Assembly: GCF_018129025.1 (NCBI RefSeq)
Contig: NZ_JAAEDI010000003.1
Coordinates: 124,001-188,000, forward strand
DNA from: Neoroseomonas terrae
GTDB taxonomy: Bacteria > Pseudomonadota > Alphaproteobacteria > Acetobacterales > Acetobacteraceae
Reading direction: 5' to 3'
DNA: 64,000 nucleotides
The notes under the pieces are model-generated. The model did no database searches. It had not been told where the DNA came from and was given only the letters and a program-made list of their open reading frames with translations. This document shows, one piece after another, positions 61,151 through 64,000 of this stretch. The translations under genes and the position numbers were made by a program. Each line of letters starts with the position of its first letter. The first letter of the stretch is position 1.

Positions 61151-62611
61151 TCAGGCGACCTTCCAGCCCTCCACGTCACCGTCGTTCAGGCGGTCGAAAA
61201 GCCTTGCCCAGCTGTCCTTCGGCGGCGCTGGCTCTGGCCTCGCCGCAGGACCCGTGACCATCTGGTCGAGCAACTGCCCGATCAGCCCCAGCGCATCCAC
61301 CTGATCGTCGTGCTTCCCCGCCGGGAAGGTCACCAGCTCCGCCTCCAAGGCCTGCCGCCACGGCGCATGCCGCGGCAGGTGCAGCCCCTCCAATGCCATA
61401 CGGCCGCGGATTGATTGCGCCCTCACCGCCTTGTCCCCACGCGTCGGGAAAGCGTGGCGAGCCACATAGGCTTGGCGCTCCCGCATGCGCCGCTGCAAGA
61501 ACGGCCCAATGCCGGCTCGGATTTGACCCGTTTCCTCGGCCCAGCCAATCGGCCGCCACCGCGTCACCAAATCACAGAACGCCTCGATCCACGCATCCGC
61601 CGCGGTCTGCCCTCGCCACAGGTCCAGCAGCCAAAGCTGACCTGCCGGATCCATCCCCACCACCGCGTGCACGGTGAAATCGCCTCCATCGGCGGTGACG
61701 GCATAGTCCGAACCGCCATAGATGCGCATCGTGGTCCGATCCGGCAGGACGTCGACGTGGCGCAGCCATTCGGCCTGGAAGTAGTCGCCGGTGTCCGGCA
61801 CCGGGCGCTGCATATACAGTGCCGACCAGCTGCGGGTGCTGGCCTCGGCCTTCACGCGGTGGAGTGACGCGGCGTAGCCGTAACCATCATCCCCCCACAG
61901 CATCTCGCCGGGCGCACGCCCCAGTGGATCGTCCACCTCCGCCTCGGCCGGTAGCGACACCACCCGCCACTGGTCCCCCTGCGCCTCCAGCAGCCTTCCG
62001 GAGAGGTCGTCCTGATGCCAGCGGGTCTGGACAACCACGATGGCTGCACCGGGCCGCAGGCGCGTGCGGAGGTCGTCCTGGAACCATTCCCACACGCGAG
62101 CCCGGCGCGCCTCGCTATCGGCTTCCTCGCGGGATTTCACCGGGTCGTCGATCAGAGCCAGGTCGGCCCGTAGGCCCGTGATGACCCCGCCGATCCCCGC
62201 TGCGCGGTATTCCCCTCCATTGCTGGTGGTCCAGAGGTCCTCCGCCTCGCGCTCCAGCCGGTAGCCGAGCATCGGGCCATGGCTGCGGATGCGGCCCCGC
62301 ACCCGGCGGGAGAAGGTGCCTGCCAGGTCGGCGGTGTTGCTGGTGGCAATGACCCGACGGTCGCGGCCCTGGGCGAGGAACCAGGCGGGGAACAGGTCGG
62401 AGGTGTAGGTGCTCTTCGCCGATCCCGGCGGCATGAACACCATGAGCCGGTCATGCACGCCGTCGGCCACGGCCTGCAGTTCGCGGATCAACAGGCGGTG
62501 GTGGGCGGCGGGGACCAGGCCCTGCGGCGCGAGGGCGTGTTCGCACCACAGGCCAAACTCGCGGCGGATGCTGCGCCGCTGGCCAAGCTCCCAGGCGGCG
62601 TCATTCGCCAT
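61151..62611 (-). CDS. Terminase large subunit of a second phage
   Basis: A 486-residue protein. RLMVFMPPGSAKSTYTSDLF is Walker A (about 57-76), ADLALIDDPVKSREEADSEA the Walker B, and the nuclease half has YGGSDYAVTADGGDFTVHAV and KHDDQVDALGLIGQ. This is the terminase_6 type, unrelated to the gpA enzyme at 15157. It belongs to another phage whose genes continue past the right edge. It overlaps the small-subunit stop by 11 bases. Confidence 0.88.
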   Translation of the reverse strand: MANDAAWELGQRRSIRREFGLWCEHALAPQGLVPAAHHRLLIRELQAVADGVHDRLMVFMPPGSAKSTYTSDLFPAWFLAQGRDRRVIATSNTADLAGTFSRRVRGRIRSHGPMLGYRLEREAEDLWTTSNGGEYRAAGIGGVITGLRADLALIDDPVKSREEADSEARRARVWEWFQDDLRTRLRPGAAIVVVQTRWHQDDLSGRLLEAQGDQWRVVSLPAEAEVDDPLGRAPGEMLWGDDGYGYAASLHRVKAEASTRSWSALYMQRPVPDTGDYFQAEWLRHVDVLPDRTTMRIYGGSDYAVTADGGDFTVHAVVGMDPAGQLWLLDLWRGQTAADAWIEAFCDLVTRWRPIGWAEETGQIRAGIGPFLQRRMRERQAYVARHAFPTRGDKAVRAQSIRGRMALEGLHLPRHAPWRQALEAELVTFPAGKHDDQVDALGLIGQLLDQMVTGPAARPEPAPPKDSWARLFDRLNDGDVEGWKVA

Positions 62612-62978
62612 CGATCGTGAGCCGCGCCGTCCGCGCCCGCGCGATCTCCTCCATCAACTCCTCGTCGGTCATCTCGCCGGGCTCCTTGGCCGTCAGCACC
62701 AGCTCGTGCTTTTCGCGCCAGCCGGCCCGGGCCTTCATCCAGAAAATGGCGGCGGCGACGTTCTGGCCCTCGGTGGCCATGCGGAACAGGGACTGCGCGA
62801 CCTTACTGGTGGCCTCGATCGAGCCGAGGTCCAGCTCGTCGCGGAAGTGCTTGCGCAGGGTCTTGGCGTCCACGCGCAGGTAGGTCGCGATGTCGGTTTG
62901 CGGGATCCCGAAGCCGGCCATGGCCCGGACGGTCCGGCGCTGGTCGTCGGTGGGAACGTAGGGGAGACCCTGGGTCAT
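62601..62978 (-). CDS. Terminase small subunit-like protein
   Basis: About 125 residues from the ATG at 62978, which overlaps the methylase stop (ATGA). VRAMAGFGIPQTDIATYLRV and DAKTLRKHFRDEL are a helix-turn-helix; AAIFWMKARAGWREKHEL is the C-terminal oligomer or motor-binding part. This N-terminal HTH and W/F-rich tail are typical of small terminase or its HTH partner. Just upstream of the large subunit. Confidence 0.75.
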   Translation of the reverse strand: MTQGLPYVPTDDQRRTVRAMAGFGIPQTDIATYLRVDAKTLRKHFRDELDLGSIEATSKVAQSLFRMATEGQNVAAAIFWMKARAGWREKHELVLTAKEPGEMTDEELMEEIARARTARLTIDGE

Positions 62979-64000
62979 GGGGTGGCCTCGGTGCCGCGCT
63001 GGGCCGCCATAGCCGCGAAGCTGGACCCACCGCCCTCCAGCACCGCCTGCTGGCCCGTGAACGCCTCCCACCGCGCCACCGCGACGTCGACATAGGCCGA
63101 GCAGAGTTCGATGGCGTGGCAGGTCCTACCCGTCATCTCCGCCGCGATGATGGTGGTGCCGGATCCTGAGAACGGCTCGTACACCGCCTGGCCGAGGGAG
63201 GAGTTGTTCTCGATCGGCCGCCGCATGCATTCGACGGGCTTCTGGGTACCGTGGATGGTCTGAGCGTCCTCACTTCGGCCGGCGATCTGCCAGAGGGTTG
63301 TCTGCTTGCGGTCGCCCGACCAATGGCTCTGGCCGCGCACGGCATACCATGCCGGTTCATGTTGCCAGTGATAGTGCCCGCGGCCGAGGACCAGCCGATC
63401 CTTCGCCCAGATGATCTGCGCGCGGATGTCGAAGCCGCAGGCAGTGAGGCTCTCTGCCACGGTGGTGGCGTGCAGGGCGCCGTGCCAGACATAGGCCACG
63501 TCGCCGGGGAACAGCGCCCAGGCTTCCCGCCAGTCGGCACGGTGGTCGTTCTCGACCTTGCCGGTGCGGCGGGTGGCGCTGAGGCCGGCGCGGTTCCGCC
63601 AGTCGGGGTCATACTCCACGCCGTACGGCGGATCGGTGACCATCAGGTGGGGCCGCACGCCGCCCAGTGCCGTCGCCACCACGGCAGCATCGGTGCAATC
63701 CCCGCAGGTCAGGCGGTGCCGACCCAGTAACCAGACGTCGCCAGGCTGCGTCACCGGCATCTCGGGCAGCGGCGGGATGTCATCGGGGTCGGTCAGGCCC
63801 GTGGTCGGCTCGGCGAGGAACCCGGCGATTTCGTCGGCGTCGAAGCCCGTTAGCTGGAGGTCGAAGCCCAGGTCCTGCAGCTCGGCGAGTTCCAGACGGA
63901 GCAGGTCCTCGTCCCAGCCAGCGTTCAGCGCCAGCTTGTTGTCGGCCAGCACATAGGCGCGACGCTGGGCGGCGGTGAGATGGGCCAGCTCGATCACCGG
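62975..64000 (-). CDS. ParB-like/DNA methyltransferase fusion (copy 3), partial
   Basis: The frame is open at the right edge, so the ParB N-terminus is missing. The remaining part has LADNKLALNAGWDEDLLRLE, GDVWLLGRHRLTCGDCTDA, catalytic MVTDPPYGVEYDP and EPFSGSGTTIIAAEM, closely parallel to copy 1 at 18951. It is the first visible gene of the second phage's packaging operon. It probably modifies that phage's DNA. Confidence 0.85.
   Translation of the reverse strand, partial: PVIELAHLTAAQRRAYVLADNKLALNAGWDEDLLRLELAELQDLGFDLQLTGFDADEIAGFLAEPTTGLTDPDDIPPLPEMPVTQPGDVWLLGRHRLTCGDCTDAAVVATALGGVRPHLMVTDPPYGVEYDPDWRNRAGLSATRRTGKVENDHRADWREAWALFPGDVAYVWHGALHATTVAESLTACGFDIRAQIIWAKDRLVLGRGHYHWQHEPAWYAVRGQSHWSGDRKQTTLWQIAGRSEDAQTIHGTQKPVECMRRPIENNSSLGQAVYEPFSGSGTTIIAAEMTGRTCHAIELCSAYVDVAVARWEAFTGQQAVLEGGGSSFAAMAAQRGTEATP

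Noticed and set aside
1..64000. CRISPR arrays, rRNA and tRNA genes
   Set aside because: No regularly spaced direct repeats of 24-40 bases and no recognisable RNA gene sequence were seen on reading.

Overview
The window is GC-rich, densely coded DNA of alphaproteobacterial type. Gene content (DUF3489, DUF2924, ParB-methyltransferase fusions, RepB-family partition remnant, HWE kinase) fits Rhodospirillales/Acetobacteraceae (a Roseomonas-like organism), but this is inferred from family content, not from a marker gene. A RepB-type partition remnant and many broken genes suggest a plasmid, chromid or genomic island rather than core chromosome.

Layout. (1) 1-2,950: host genes on the minus strand: a glycosyltransferase running off the left edge and three small proteins. 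(2) 2,950-4,480: a graveyard, where a decayed TrhA/hemolysin-III fragment is joined to a decayed repB fragment. (3) 4,480-39,860: one large defective lambdoid-type prophage. From its right end it holds a serine-recombinase cassette (small protein, DUF2924, recombinase, HTH accessory), an ImmA/IrrE peptidase plus XRE repressor, a divergent control region, and a long overlapping minus-strand operon (sigma-like factor, Sak4-like ATPase, Cas4-like nuclease, RecD-like helicase, VapE-type primase-helicase, RuvC-like resolvase). Then come accessory genes (Panacea/DUF4065, unknown, DUF4917), two ParB-DNA methyltransferases, DUF3489, the terminase subunits, a gpW-like protein, an inserted toxin-antitoxin pair, the portal, a prohead protease-capsid fusion, a scar where the tail genes are deleted, and a tail-spike gene. 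(4) 40,000-44,000: a lower-GC insert whose centre is a DUF4297 (Cap4-like) nuclease next to a Rad50/SMC-like ATPase, a candidate anti-phage system. (5) 44,000-61,100: accessory host genes for membrane stress, ion transport and signalling (PhnA-like membrane protein, LysR, OsmC-like, MscS, Na+/H+ antiporter, DUF2254, CheB-CheR-PAS-HWE kinase with its response regulator, Crp/Fnr), mixed with frameshifted or truncated genes and a DUF3489-resolvase pair. (6) 61,150-64,000: the packaging end of a second phage (terminase large and small subunits and a third ParB-methyltransferase that runs off the right edge).

Working together: the prophage keeps its lysogeny control, replication, recombination, DNA modification and packaging genes, but the block between the capsid and the tail-tip gene is gone, so it should not make infectious particles unaided. 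Several defence-like or selfish genes lie inside it or beside it. No tRNA, rRNA or CRISPR array was seen.
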